Shown: one piece after another, positions 35,760 to 45,317 of the stretch
Layout: each line of letters opens with the position of its first letter
How positions within the stretch are numbered: the first letter of the stretch is position 1
Assembly (NCBI GenBank): GCA_027067965.1
Contig: JAMOUV010000010.1
Coordinates: 1 to 64,000, forward strand
Source of the DNA: Flavobacteriales bacterium
GTDB lineage: Bacteria > Bacteroidota > Bacteroidia > Flavobacteriales > Flavobacteriaceae
Reading direction: 5' to 3'
DNA length: 64,000 nucleotides
The notes under the pieces: generated by a model
The model's input: only the letters and a program-made list of their open reading frames with translations
The model's database searches: none
Told to the model about the DNA's origin: nothing
Program-made: the position numbers and the translations under genes

Positions 35760-38088
35760 ATATCTCTACACGCTTTTTTTTCATTCCCACATCTTCCAAA
35801 AATAATATTAAGGAAGGTAAAAGTAATAAATTGGAAAACATGGCTATCATTAACGTAAAAGATACCAATCCGCCTAATGCCTTTGTGCCACCGTAATTTG
35901 AAATTAAAAATACCAGAAATCCAAAAAACAAAACCACCGAAGTGTAAAACATACTGACGCCGGTTTCTTTTAAAGCATTATAAACCGCTTTTTTGACGCG
36001 TCCGTGATGTTTCTTAAGTTCTTCGCGATATTTAGTCAAAAAATGAATGGTGTCATCCACCGAAATGCCCAAAGTAATCCCGAAAATCAATATGGTGGAG
36101 GGCTTCAAAGGAATATTTAAAAATCCCATTAAACCCGCCGTAACAAGCAAGGGCAATAAATTGGCAATCATGGAAACAATTAAAATCCGTTTGCTGCCAA
36201 ACATGAAATAAATAACCAAAGAAATCAAAATAATAGTCAATCCCAAAGACCAAATTAAATTATTAAGCAAATACTTGGTTCCTTCCAGAAAAAGGCGTGC
36301 TTGGCCGGTCATGAGTACATCGAATTGTTCGGAAGGAAAAATGCGTTTTTTTTGCAGTTCCAAAAAATCTTCCACCCTTTCCATGCGCTTGATGTCCAAG
36401 TCTTTCATAAAGGTAGTAATTCGCGCATATCTTCCCGTAGTATCCACATACGCCATGGCTAATAAATTATTTTTCGGTTTGGATTTCTTATAATAGGGCA
36501 TAATAAAATTCCTCTCATGCGACGAGGGTAAGGCATAATATTCGGGGTTGCCTTTATAGAAAACCTGCTTGGCATATTTGATGGCATTCACTATGGATAC
36601 CGAAGGAGAAAGTTCGTTCAATGCATCGATCTGCTTTTGAAATTCGTCGATTTTTTTTAAACTCTTTTGTGAAAAAATCTTCTTCTTTTTCTTTGCATCC
36701 ACCATGAAATCCAATGGCAATATACCACCGAATTCTTCCTCGAAATATTTAATATCGGAATAAAAATCCTGATTCTTAGGCAAATCCGCTAAAATGCTCC
36801 CCGAAATTTTAATTCGATTTACACCAACCAAACTGACCACTATGGCAAGCAACGCGGTTGAAAAAATAACCACCTTTTTGCGCTTTACCATGTAAATAAG
36901 CCAATCTATGAACTTACGCAACCATTTCTTTTCGAGATGACGCAAATGTTTATACCGCGGAATACGTAAAAAACTGTAAATAATGGGAATCAATAAAATG
37001 GACAGAATAAAAAGTGAAAAAATTCCGAATCCGGCCGAAATACCAAATTCCCGGAGCATCGGATTGTTGACCACCGTAAAACTCAAAAATCCCAAAGCGG
37101 TAGTGAGATTGGTCATTAGAATGGCATTACCCGTCTTGGTAATAACACGTTGCAATGACCGCGCTTGATTTCGGTGTTTAATAATTTCCTGCTGATATTT
37201 ATTGATCAAAAATATGGTGTTTGGCACGCCAATCACAATAATCAAGGCGGGAATGATGGCTGTAAGAATAGTTATTTTAAAACCTAATAAACCCATAAAT
37301 CCCGAGACCCATATCGAAGCGAGCATAACGATGACCAATGAAATTAAAATCGGCGGAAACGAACGGAAAAAAAACCATAAAATCAAACTGGTGATCAATA
37401 GTGTCAAGGCAATAAATAAAGGCAATTCGCGCTTCAGGATTTGTCCGTTTAGCGTACGGATATAAAGAAGACCGGAAGTATGCGTTTTGATACCTGTTTG
37501 CCGTTCGAATTTCTTGATTTCGGGAATTAATTTATTAAATATAAAATCTCTTCGTTTCTTGGTTTCCACTATTCCCGGCTTTACGTAAACAAACATATTG
37601 ACCGCATCGGAATCATTTAACACTATATTCCGGTAAAAAGGAAGACTGTCCCGAAGTTTGCGGTAATAATTCTCAATATCTTCGGGCGAAAATTTTTCCA
37701 TCCTGAAATTGTCCAATACATATCCTTTACCATTTTTTTTATCCAGTTTTAACATCGGCAAATTGCCTATGGAAATGACCTTTTCCGTTTCGGCAAACCT
37801 GTCGAGTTCGGATGTTAAATTCTGCCATGTCTTGAAATTCTTCGGACTAAATAAAGTAGAATCTTTTATACTTATTAATATCAAATTTTCCGATTCGGGA
37901 AAAATCTTCCGAAACTTCTTATGCGCCACGATAAGAGAATGCCGGTCCGGTAAGATATTTTGACTCTTATAAGAAAGTTCCAACTTTCCGATTTGATAAG
38001 CAAAAAATGAGGTAAGTAATAAGATAGCAGCCAGAAAGAAATATTTTTTTCTGAGAATCAAACCGGCAACTTTGGACCATGCATTCAT
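35746..38088 (-). CDS. RND superfamily (MMPL/Patched-like) exporter
   Basis: A 780-residue integral membrane protein with the duplicated 1+5 helix plan: TM1 at about 14-32, a periplasmic loop to about 215, TM2-6 to about 375, then a second set from about 400. The helix 10 motif GITLGISVDDTIHFLTKYREEL, with its Asp pair, is typical of MMPL proteins. The substrate is likely a lipid or hydrophobic compound by family analogy. It is the first gene of the run with HupE-like, dCMP deaminase, S41 and LuxE-like genes, and it lies 50 bases after tRNA-Leu. Confidence 0.9.
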   Translation of the reverse strand: MNAWSKVAGLILRKKYFFLAAILLLTSFFAYQIGKLELSYKSQNILPDRHSLIVAHKKFRKIFPESENLILISIKDSTLFSPKNFKTWQNLTSELDRFAETEKVISIGNLPMLKLDKKNGKGYVLDNFRMEKFSPEDIENYYRKLRDSLPFYRNIVLNDSDAVNMFVYVKPGIVETKKRRDFIFNKLIPEIKKFERQTGIKTHTSGLLYIRTLNGQILKRELPLFIALTLLITSLILWFFFRSFPPILISLVIVMLASIWVSGFMGLLGFKITILTAIIPALIIVIGVPNTIFLINKYQQEIIKHRNQARSLQRVITKTGNAILMTNLTTALGFLSFTVVNNPMLREFGISAGFGIFSLFILSILLIPIIYSFLRIPRYKHLRHLEKKWLRKFIDWLIYMVKRKKVVIFSTALLAIVVSLVGVNRIKISGSILADLPKNQDFYSDIKYFEEEFGGILPLDFMVDAKKKKKIFSQKSLKKIDEFQKQIDALNELSPSVSIVNAIKYAKQVFYKGNPEYYALPSSHERNFIMPYYKKSKPKNNLLAMAYVDTTGRYARITTFMKDLDIKRMERVEDFLELQKKRIFPSEQFDVLMTGQARLFLEGTKYLLNNLIWSLGLTIILISLVIYFMFGSKRILIVSMIANLLPLLVTAGLMGFLNIPLKPSTILIFGITLGISVDDTIHFLTKYREELKKHHGRVKKAVYNALKETGVSMFYTSVVLFFGFLVFLISNYGGTKALGGLVSFTLMIAMFSNLLLLPSLILFLEDVGMKKKRVEIYERN

Positions 38089-38138
38089 AAGAATCCTTCA
38101 ACAAAAAACGCTGTATGGGAACAGCGCATTAATTTTTG

Positions 38139-38220
38139 TGCGGGTGAAGGGACTCGAACCCCCACGCCTTGCGGCACCAGATCCTAAGTCTGGCGCGTCT
38201 ACCAATTCCGCCACACCCGC
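38139..38220 (-). tRNA. tRNA-Leu (anticodon TAG)
   Basis: An 82-base cloverleaf. The acceptor stem is GCGGGTG/CACCCGC with discriminator A. The anticodon arm is CCAGA-CTTAGGA-TCTGG, giving anticodon TAG (reads CUA). A short variable arm and a normal T arm (GGGGGTTCGAGTCCC) follow. CCA is not encoded. A TATATTTG box (minus strand, 38233-38240) lies just upstream. Confidence 0.95.
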
Positions 38221-38232
38221 AAATCATGCTTG

Positions 38233-38240
38233 CAAATATA
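38233..38240 (-). promoter_or_regulatory. -7 promoter box of tRNA-Leu
   Basis: The minus strand reads TATATTTG, 12 bases before the tRNA 5' end, with a TTG -33-like element about 22 bases further upstream. Confidence 0.6.
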
Positions 38241-38269
38241 GGAAATTTACAAGCATAAATGCCAATTAT

Positions 38270-38758
38270 TTAATTATGGATGTATTTGAATTTAAACGAT
38301 TTGCCTATTTTATTACCCGAATCGTCAACTTCCAAAATTTCCACTTCATATGAACAATCCCCATCGTAATGATTCCAATAATGAATAGCATGAGCCGACG
38401 TAGTTTCACCGGCTTCAATCTTGAAATCCTGCCCCACCGGATAGAGCGTGTGAAGTTGCATGGAAGGATAACAAGTGCCCATACAAACTTCAAATTGCGA
38501 TCCGTCTGTTCCGCTTACGGTTACCAACCGGGTTTTGATAAAAATCGGCCGATTGGTATTGTTTTTTACACGGATGGACAAATCGGCCGATTGATCCGTT
38601 GTATGAAAAGTAAATTCCTTATTATTTTCCAATGGGTGCATGTTTTTATCATACACACTGAAATGCGCTTCTTCTTCAGGAACGGGCGTAGGTGTTTTAT
38701 TACACGAACCGGAAAGAAATAAAACAGCTGAAACGATTAATATTAAAAATTTTCTCAT
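38270..38758 (-). CDS. Putative lipoprotein with beta-sandwich-like mature region
   Basis: A 162-residue lipoprotein: signal and lipobox SGSC (Cys19), then a Pro/Thr/Glu-rich tether. A domain of alternating strands follows (FSVYDKNMHPLENNKEFTF, SIRVKNNTNRPIFIKTRLV). Three more Cys lie in the mature part (CMGTCYPSM and DGDCSYEV), so a disulfide is plausible. The pattern resembles small Ig-like lipoproteins, but I cannot name a family. It lies 21 bases after the Omp28-like gene and probably shares its transcript. Confidence 0.72.
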   Translation of the reverse strand: MRKFLILIVSAVLFLSGSCNKTPTPVPEEEAHFSVYDKNMHPLENNKEFTFHTTDQSADLSIRVKNNTNRPIFIKTRLVTVSGTDGSQFEVCMGTCYPSMQLHTLYPVGQDFKIEAGETTSAHAIHYWNHYDGDCSYEVEILEVDDSGNKIGKSFKFKYIHN

Positions 38759-38779
38759 ATGAATAGTATGTTATTGTTT

Positions 38780-39901
38780 TTAAAAATCTATTTGGCTTGC
38801 ATCTTCTACGGCCGCCGCGGATTGTAAAATAAACTTGGACGCCTCATCCTGAATAAAAATAACAACTTCCAAATCACTGTATTCTTCAATATGCGTATTA
38901 TTCAATGAAGCGGTTTTCTTCACGACAAATTGGGTGCCGTCCGTCATGTCCACAGCCGTTCCTTGTGCATCGGGAACCATCTTCATCATTACATGATGAA
39001 ACTCGCTTTCACCATTGCCCCGCGCATTCTGCGTGGTGGTTTTTTCCACTACCGCTATGTGGACTTTATAAGGGCCGGAAATATAAGGCGTAGCCACTAC
39101 CTTTACTTTGATGTCATTATTATTGTCAATGGTATAATATCCGGTCAAATTGACTACCCCGGGCACTTCGTAATGCGAATTCAAATCTTTTTGCAATTCA
39201 TTGGTATCAAAATAAGTTCCTTCTTCTCCGTCAATGAATAAAGTAGGCACCGCATTAACACCATAATATTGCCGGCGTGCGCCGCCTTCAGCGGTATAGT
39301 AAGGATCGCCACTTCCGGGCCAACTCATTTGATATTTTATTAAATTAAATTTACCTGCATTTTGATCAAAAAATGTCGTATTGAAATAATTCAAATTAAA
39401 ATTAGCGCACGGACCGCATGTAGAACTGGTAAATTCTTCGTATAAAACCTGTCGCTGAACGGAATGAGAAGCCACCGTAAAGGAAATAGTCTTTTTATTA
39501 TTTAAAGTCCGGCTATCTTCTCCTTGGCCGTTCACATCCGAAATCCAAACCTTAAGGGTGTGTTGTCCCGTTTCCGCCACTACCGCATCGGGATGAACAA
39601 ACTCATAGGCATCGAGTTTATTTAAATTCAATCCGCTAAAAGTGTGGGCATGTTCCGCCCCGTCATCCACCTGCCACTTTATTTCCATGCTGGTTACCAC
39701 TCCGTCTTTATAACTCTGTACCGTACCTCGAATGTTTATTTGATATCCGTTTGCCGTCAAAGTAGGAAATTCTACCTTTACCAGTGCCAAATCCACTTCT
39801 GCGGGCTGTTCTTCAGGTTCCTCCTGCTGTGGTGCCGGTTTTTTGCATGAACCCGCCGTTAAAATCACAAAAATTCCAATTAAATAAAGTAAACGTGTCA
39901 T
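38780..39901 (-). CDS. Omp28-like lipoprotein with thioredoxin-type domain
   Basis: A 373-residue lipoprotein (lipobox AGSC, Cys19) with a Pro/Glu/Gln-rich tether. An Ig-like N-terminal domain (about 37-145) is followed by an Omp28-type domain. The latter carries a thioredoxin-like CxxC: FTSSTCGPCANFN around residue 160 and the cis-Pro-like AVPTLFIDGE around 220. A C-terminal beta domain follows. Omp28 relatives are outer-membrane lipoproteins of Bacteroidota. The CxxC suggests, but does not prove, periplasmic thiol-disulfide activity. A TATATTTG -7 box (minus strand, 39921-39928) precedes it. Confidence 0.82.
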   Translation of the reverse strand: MTRLLYLIGIFVILTAGSCKKPAPQQEEPEEQPAEVDLALVKVEFPTLTANGYQINIRGTVQSYKDGVVTSMEIKWQVDDGAEHAHTFSGLNLNKLDAYEFVHPDAVVAETGQHTLKVWISDVNGQGEDSRTLNNKKTISFTVASHSVQRQVLYEEFTSSTCGPCANFNLNYFNTTFFDQNAGKFNLIKYQMSWPGSGDPYYTAEGGARRQYYGVNAVPTLFIDGEEGTYFDTNELQKDLNSHYEVPGVVNLTGYYTIDNNNDIKVKVVATPYISGPYKVHIAVVEKTTTQNARGNGESEFHHVMMKMVPDAQGTAVDMTDGTQFVVKKTASLNNTHIEEYSDLEVVIFIQDEASKFILQSAAAVEDASQIDF

Positions 39902-40402
39902 GGAAAAGAATTTATTTCGCCAAATATAAACAAGATTATTGAGATATTAGATACATAAAAATATCCGGTAACAAAAAAATAAATTTTATTTTTCAAGGGC
40001 GAATTCGAAAAATTCCTGCATTTTTTCAAATGACACAAAACGCTTGAGAATTATAGTATAATAAAAACGGTTTGAAATATGATTTTTTGTTCCCAAGTTC
40101 CTACACAACCGCTTTCGGCAGCCACCCGGTAGTTATATTATTCGTTTCAATAATCTTAAGGTGAATATCAAGTATGATTATCGACAGGAAAATAACGATT
40201 GAAAATCAAACGTTTCAAATGGAAGATTTGACGGAAATAATCGAAATGCCTTATCACTTGTTCCTCACTTCCCTTGGCATCATATCCGTAGAGTTTTTAT
40301 CCGCTTGAAATCCGAAAAAAACAAAAGAATACTGCAAAGAGACAATAAATTATGATTTTGTCATTGCTTGAAAATTTCGTATATTTGCGTCCGCAAACAC
40401 GA
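39902..40402. other. 501-base non-coding region
   Basis: It contains the promoter of the Omp28-like gene (39921-39928) at one end and the tRNA-Arg promoter at the other. A 44-codon frame (40174-40308) lies between them without recognisable homology or start context. I do not call it a gene. Confidence 0.5.
40357..40387 (+). promoter_or_regulatory. Complete promoter of tRNA-Arg
   Basis: A -33 TTTG (40357-40360) and a -7 TATATTTG (40380-40387) are separated by 19 bases. The tRNA starts 16 bases after the -7 box. Confidence 0.8.
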
Positions 40403-40476
40403 GGCCTCGTGGCGCAACTGGATAGCGCAACTGACTACGGATCAGTAGGTTGCAGGTTCGAATCCTGCCGAGGTCG
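40403..40476 (+). tRNA. tRNA-Arg (anticodon ACG)
   Basis: A 74-base cloverleaf. The acceptor stem is GGCCTCG/CGAGGTC with discriminator G. The anticodon arm is ACTGA-CTACGGA-TCAGT, giving anticodon ACG (inosine-modified, reads CGN). The T arm contains GGTTCGAATCC. CCA is not encoded. A terminator follows directly. Confidence 0.95.
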
Positions 40477-40480
40477 CCTA

Positions 40481-40512
40481 AAGGTTGCCCGTTTTACCGG
40501 GCAACCTTTTTG
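40481..40512 (+). terminator. Terminator of tRNA-Arg
   Basis: An 11-bp perfect stem AAGGTTGCCCG/CGGGCAACCTT with a six-base loop, followed by T residues. It covers the upstream in-frame start of the tilS frame and thereby excludes that start. Confidence 0.92.
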
Positions 40513-40568
40513 TTATCAATTGGTCATTTGATTTTTTCATTTTATCTTTATTGAATAAAATAGGTATT

Positions 40569-41882
40569 TTGCTTCAACGATTTCTTCATATTATTTCCCG
40601 GTACCCCGATTATCATAAAAAAAAATACCTGGTGGCCGTTTCCGGCGGAATAGATAGCATGGTTTTGCTGGATTTGATGTTAAAATCGGGACTCGATATT
40701 GCGGTTGCCCACTGCAATTTCAAACTCCGAGGAAAAAACAGCGATGCCGATATGGAATGGGTAAAAGAAATTTGCAAGAAAAACAATATTCCGTTCTACG
40801 GAAAAATTTGTCCGGTAAATAAAACGGAAAATATCCAACTGGCAGCACGCCGCCTGCGCTACGAATGGTTTGATGAATTACGCAAAAAACACGCCTTCGA
40901 CTATCTCCTTACCGCACATCATGCCGATGATAATTTGGAAACTTTCTTTATTAATCTTTTTCGAGGTTCCGGCCTGAAAGGACTCACCGGAATTCATGAA
41001 ACCGAAAGCATAAAACGTCCGCTTTTGAATTTTACCAGAGAAGAAATAGAAAAATATGCCGTTGCCCAACAAATAAAATGGCGAGAGGATGCTTCAAACC
41101 GCACGGATGCTTATCTTCGAAATGCCATCCGGCTCAAACTTCTTCCTCTTATAGAAGAAATTCGCCCCGGCTCGTCTCATGCAATTTTAAATTCCATGGA
41201 TTTGCTTAAAGCATCGCGAGAAGTGGAAGAAGAATGGTTCGATCAATTAAAAAATAAAATTATCCGGCAAGATAATCATGGCCAATTTGTATTTTTAAAA
41301 CAACTTCCCGGAGGAAAAAAAAGAAATTTATTTCTTTTTAAATGGCTCTCCCCCTATGGATTTTCGGATTTTAAGGCCATTAATAAGCTGCTCAACGCCC
41401 AAGGAGGAAAGTACGTGGAATCACCGGCATGGCGTTTAATCAAACATGAGGAAAAACTCATACTCGTCCCGCAAAAAAATAATTCGTCAAATAAAATTTC
41501 ATTCAATAAAATTCCCGATGAAATCAAACAACCCGTTCATTTGAAATTCGACCGGATAAATCCAACCGAAATTTCTCCGGACCGAATCAAAAAAAGTTCA
41601 CCGAAAATTGCTTATGTAGATGCCGACTTGCTATCTCCTCCCTATGAAATCAGACTATGGAAACCGGGCGAACGTATGCAACCTTTCGGCATGAAAGGAA
41701 GCAAAAAAATCAGTGATATTCTAACCGATTTGAAAGTTCCGCTACATCTAAAAGAAAAAACATATGTTTTAACCAGTGCAGGCAAACCCGTTTGGTTGAT
41801 CGGTTATAAAACGGACGATAAATACAAAATCCATGACAAAACCCGGCGGATTTTAAAAATCTCCCTGATCGAATCCGATTAA
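40569..41882 (+). CDS. tilS: tRNA(Ile)-lysidine synthase
   Basis: About 437 residues if translation starts at the TTG at 40569. The open frame continues upstream to 40485, but that part is the tRNA terminator. TTG at 40551 is an alternative, and there is no suitably placed ATG. TilS makes lysidine at C34 of the CAU-anticodon tRNA-Ile. It has the PP-loop SGGIDSMVLLDL near residue 25, the LTAHHADDNLETFFINLFRG motif, RLRYEWF, and a C-terminal TilS domain (IRLWKPGERMQPFGMKGSKK). It follows tRNA-Arg in the same direction but behind a terminator. Confidence 0.88.
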   Translation: MLQRFLHIISRYPDYHKKKYLVAVSGGIDSMVLLDLMLKSGLDIAVAHCNFKLRGKNSDADMEWVKEICKKNNIPFYGKICPVNKTENIQLAARRLRYEWFDELRKKHAFDYLLTAHHADDNLETFFINLFRGSGLKGLTGIHETESIKRPLLNFTREEIEKYAVAQQIKWREDASNRTDAYLRNAIRLKLLPLIEEIRPGSSHAILNSMDLLKASREVEEEWFDQLKNKIIRQDNHGQFVFLKQLPGGKKRNLFLFKWLSPYGFSDFKAINKLLNAQGGKYVESPAWRLIKHEEKLILVPQKNNSSNKISFNKIPDEIKQPVHLKFDRINPTEISPDRIKKSSPKIAYVDADLLSPPYEIRLWKPGERMQPFGMKGSKKISDILTDLKVPLHLKEKTYVLTSAGKPVWLIGYKTDDKYKIHDKTRRILKISLIESD

Positions 41883-41966
41883 TCTCATCTGAGTTTCGTA
41901 CGGAGCGCTTCCCGAATCAACTTCCTAAGAGAAAAAACTTATTTTATTTTCTAAAAAATACTATTA

Positions 41967-43328
41967 TTAATTTTTCACTTCTCTTTCAATTTTTCGTTGC
42001 GGTTTATCGAAATTCAAGCGATAAGAATAAATCGGTTTCCCTTCTTCATCGATAAAGGTAATTTCCACATGCCTGTCTTCACCTTTTCCCTTAATTTCAA
42101 CTTTGGCAAAATTGCGCTGCATGATCAAAGATCCGGGCACCCTGAACACATTTATTTCTTTCCATGCATGCGTATTCGGTCCACTGGTAAACGGCGAGCA
42201 TGTTAAATCATAAATCACGGGATTGCGATTGGAAGGGTCGAATATGCTAATCTCGCTCATGTGACGGTCGCCGGTAAGGAAAATCACATTTTTCAAGCCC
42301 TGTTCGTAAATAAAGTCGATTATTTCCAAGCGTTCCTTATCAAAACCGTAATTACTGTAGGTTTCGAACCTGCGGGCGGAATTTAAAAATTGCCCTCCCA
42401 TGACGATAAATTTAAATCTCGCTTTGCTCGAAGCCAATGCATTTTTGAGCCATTCCAATTGTTCTTTGCCTAAGATGGTTTTCACTTTCTTGGTTTTCAA
42501 ATGATTGGCATCGCGATAATATCTGTTATCCAACAAGAAAAAATCCGCATCATACCAACTGAATTGAGTCACGGCTCCTTTCATGCCTTTGGCAGACGGC
42601 GGATTGGCCCAAAAATAATCGAATACTTCCCATGTTTCGTTTTTATTCCAAAAATTTCCGTCACAATCGTTTGGACCTACATCATGATCATCCACGATGG
42701 CGTAATGCGCTACCGAAGCCAGTAAGGGTTGCACTTCGGGAATGGCACGGTCGTGGGTGTATCGATAAATCGTACGCTCCTTGGAATTCCATTCGCCTTG
42801 CCGTAAATACACATTATCTCCGCCCCAAATCATAAAATCGGGATCGGCTTTCCAAATGTTTTTATAAATTTCATAATGACCGCCGTATTTACTTCCTTTC
42901 CTGTCCCAGGGTTCGTCATTGATATAGGCGCCCGAACCGAAAACAAAACTAAAATCTTTGGGCGCTTGCCAATATCGCCAAATATCTTGCGTTTCAAAAC
43001 TCAGAGGATAGGAAAACGATTGTTTTTTTCCGTTGACATAAACTTCATAGCGGTATTTTGTTCCTCTTTTCAAATCGGTTAATTTAACTTTCAAGGCGTA
43101 ACCTTTGTCTTGACGAGTTTGATAGGTGGCCGTAAATTTTTTATTTTTAATTTTCCCTTCGGGATAATAAGCGAATTTTACTTTGGCAGGTTTTTTGGTT
43201 TGTATCCAAAGGTAGGTTTCGGTCATGGTGGTATGGCCTACCATGGGGCCGGAATTTATTATCGACTTTTGGGCATGGCCCGCAAAAAGGATAAAGAATG
43301 AAAATAATAAAATGAACGTCTTTTTCAT
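41967..43328 (-). CDS. PhoD-like alkaline phosphatase family metallophosphoesterase
   Basis: About 453 residues from the ATG at 43328. The signal peptide ends LFAGHAQ (about 19). An N-terminal fibronectin-like domain (MVGHTTMTETYLWIQTKKPA) precedes the PhoD metallophosphatase core with WGGDNVYL, AIVDDHDVGPNDCDG, MGGQFLNS and LTGDRHMSE. It probably hydrolyses phosphodiesters in the periplasm. Its substrate and any phosphate control are not visible; no Pho box was identified. The neighbour DUF4126 gene diverges. Confidence 0.88.
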   Translation of the reverse strand: MKKTFILLFSFFILFAGHAQKSIINSGPMVGHTTMTETYLWIQTKKPAKVKFAYYPEGKIKNKKFTATYQTRQDKGYALKVKLTDLKRGTKYRYEVYVNGKKQSFSYPLSFETQDIWRYWQAPKDFSFVFGSGAYINDEPWDRKGSKYGGHYEIYKNIWKADPDFMIWGGDNVYLRQGEWNSKERTIYRYTHDRAIPEVQPLLASVAHYAIVDDHDVGPNDCDGNFWNKNETWEVFDYFWANPPSAKGMKGAVTQFSWYDADFFLLDNRYYRDANHLKTKKVKTILGKEQLEWLKNALASSKARFKFIVMGGQFLNSARRFETYSNYGFDKERLEIIDFIYEQGLKNVIFLTGDRHMSEISIFDPSNRNPVIYDLTCSPFTSGPNTHAWKEINVFRVPGSLIMQRNFAKVEIKGKGEDRHVEITFIDEEGKPIYSYRLNFDKPQRKIEREVKN

Positions 43329-43428
43329 ACGAATAAATTTTAAGCGTATAAAGATACAAAACACATTTCAAAACCCGTATCTTTTTAAAAAAAAATATTA
43401 AATTGTAAGTAAATAAAATTACCCGTTT

Positions 43429-43998
43429 ATGTCCGGTCCGAGTTTAATAATAAGTATTTTTACCGGTATTGGCTTAGCCGCCGCTGCCGGTTTCAGGATT
43501 TTCTTGCCTTTATTTGCCTTGAGCATTGCCGCACGCATGCACTTGATGCCGCTCAATGAAAAATTTGCTTGGCTGGGAAGCGACATCGCCTTGGCTATTC
43601 TCTTTATCGCCACGATTGTAGAAATCGGCGCCTACCTCATTCCATGGGTCGATCACATGCTCGATGCCATTGCCATTCCTTTAGCCGGAATTGCCGGCAC
43701 CTTTGCCGTAGGGGCCACCCTCACCGATCTCGATCCCGCCGTAACTTGGGCGTTGGCACTTATTGCCGGTGGAGGTACGGCAACCGCCGTTCAGGCCTCG
43801 ACGAGCACTACCCGGGTCGCCTCAACCGCCACCACGGGCGGACTGGCCAATCCTGTTTTCGGAGCGGTGGAATCCGTTATGTCGTTTATTTTTTCCTTAC
43901 TGGCTTTTGTAATGCCTGTTTTGGGAGTGATTTTGTTGCTTGTTATCGGGTATTTTGTATTCAAAATTTTTCGAAAGAAAAAGCAGAAATCCTTATGA
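43429..43998 (+). CDS. DUF4126 family membrane protein
   Basis: A 189-residue very hydrophobic protein. It starts with a glycine/alanine-rich helix (TGIGLAAAAGFRIFLPLFAL) and has the conserved central segment VGATLTDLDPAVTWALALIAGGG, followed by a Thr/Ser-rich stretch (STSTTRVASTATTGG). These are the DUF4126 signature. The function is unknown. It has five or six helices, and the end is a Lys-rich cytoplasmic tail. Confidence 0.85.
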   Translation: MSGPSLIISIFTGIGLAAAAGFRIFLPLFALSIAARMHLMPLNEKFAWLGSDIALAILFIATIVEIGAYLIPWVDHMLDAIAIPLAGIAGTFAVGATLTDLDPAVTWALALIAGGGTATAVQASTSTTRVASTATTGGLANPVFGAVESVMSFIFSLLAFVMPVLGVILLLVIGYFVFKIFRKKKQKSL

Positions 43999-44081
43999 CA
44001 ATGACTATGTAATAACCGCCAATAATTTTTTCTAAATCAACACAAAAACAATAAAATCAGCCGGTCGATTATTTACAAATT

Positions 44082-45209
44082 TCAGTTGATTGCGCCCGCT
44101 TCTTTCAATATTTTTGTAAGCATATGCTCTCCGTAGCCCACAAAACTCTTTAAGACCTTACCGTCGGGACCGATGACAAAAAAAGTGGGCACACCGTAGA
44201 TGCCGTATGCCAAATAAACCGGATTTTCTCTTCCTTTATCGTTCCAAAGGGTAGTCCACGGAACTTGATCGCGCTTCAAGGAATTCAACCAAGTTTCCTT
44301 ATTCGAGTCGGTGGAAAAACTGATAATTTTGACCTTATCGCCATATTGTTTGTGGATTTGCTTCAGTTCTTTTAAAGATTCAATACACGGCTTGCAAGTA
44401 GCCGAGGTAAAGTCCAGTAAAATATATTTATCTTCTTCAAACAAATCCGAGAATTTAATCCGGTTCCCGGCCGGATCCACCGCCGTAAAATCATAAAACG
44501 GTCCCCCCTCCTTCACCATCCGGATATTGACATAATTTTCAATCAACTTGCCGTATTTGCTTTTGCGAATAAGCGGGCGCATGCGTTCCAATAACATTTT
44601 TAATGTATCTTTCGAGATGAAATTTTTCTGGTGTTTCAATAGCACGGCGGCGGCAAAAGTGTTGGGGTTTTGGAGAATAAATTCTTTTTCTTTTCGTTTC
44701 ATGGCTTTTTTTATCTCGGATACCCGCGATTCAATACTGTCTAAGCGTTGCTTATCTTTTTCCGGTGACAAACTGTAATACGTTTTTTTCAGCCGGACAT
44801 ACTCATCATATAAGTCCCTTATATCGGCTATAAACCGGTTCATCCGGTCCTGCGTTTCCGAACCGGTAATGGACAAATGATAGGGAAAATCGTCCTTGCT
44901 TCCGCTAATGGTTACATGATCGCCGTTTCTGATTAAAAGAGGTGTAAAATAACTTCCTCTTGCCTTTTTGGGCTTCAGATAAAGAGTTAAATATTCGGGT
45001 ATGCTGTCGGATGGAAATTTTCCTTTCAGCATGAAATGATTATCGACCAAATAGGTACTGTCGATTTTTTTTGAATCTTGGCGCAAAAAAACTTCGGTAC
45101 TGTCAGCAAATCCCGTCAAATTCGCTTCTATTATGTATCCTTCGGGGTGCCGGGGAACGGAATGACAAGACCAAACCAAAATTATCAATCCCACTAAAAT
45201 CTTATTCAT
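44082..45209 (-). CDS. TlpA-like thioredoxin lipoprotein with DUF4369 domain
   Basis: A 375-residue lipoprotein (lipobox near WSC, Cys15). The DUF4369 domain lies at about 25-120. A helical linker (about 125-215) leads to a TlpA/ResA-type thioredoxin domain (about 230-370) with the active site TSATCKPCIESLKEL and cis-Pro in YGVPTFFVIGPDGK. It is predicted to reduce thiols in the periplasm. It follows the pentapeptide gene by 108 bases at the end of the nos region. A role in keeping copper-ligand cysteines (CuA, NosL) reduced is plausible, but the promoter relation is not clear. Confidence 0.85.
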   Translation of the reverse strand: MNKILVGLIILVWSCHSVPRHPEGYIIEANLTGFADSTEVFLRQDSKKIDSTYLVDNHFMLKGKFPSDSIPEYLTLYLKPKKARGSYFTPLLIRNGDHVTISGSKDDFPYHLSITGSETQDRMNRFIADIRDLYDEYVRLKKTYYSLSPEKDKQRLDSIESRVSEIKKAMKRKEKEFILQNPNTFAAAVLLKHQKNFISKDTLKMLLERMRPLIRKSKYGKLIENYVNIRMVKEGGPFYDFTAVDPAGNRIKFSDLFEEDKYILLDFTSATCKPCIESLKELKQIHKQYGDKVKIISFSTDSNKETWLNSLKRDQVPWTTLWNDKGRENPVYLAYGIYGVPTFFVIGPDGKVLKSFVGYGEHMLTKILKEAGAIN

Positions 45210-45317
45210 ATCATTAAATTTTAAAATAGAAAACGATTTATACCAAAGGTAATTATTTTCATTAAAACGATGCCAATGATTGCATCATACGGAATATGGA
45301 CAAGTGAAGGAAAAATC

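Noticed and set aside
40174-40308. Open frame of 44 codons before tRNA-Arg.
   Set aside because: No promoter box, no recognisable similarity and low-complexity surroundings; kept only as a note.
40485-40568. N-terminal extension of tilS.
   Set aside because: It would be translated from the tRNA-Arg terminator hairpin, and TilS proteins begin close to the PP-loop.
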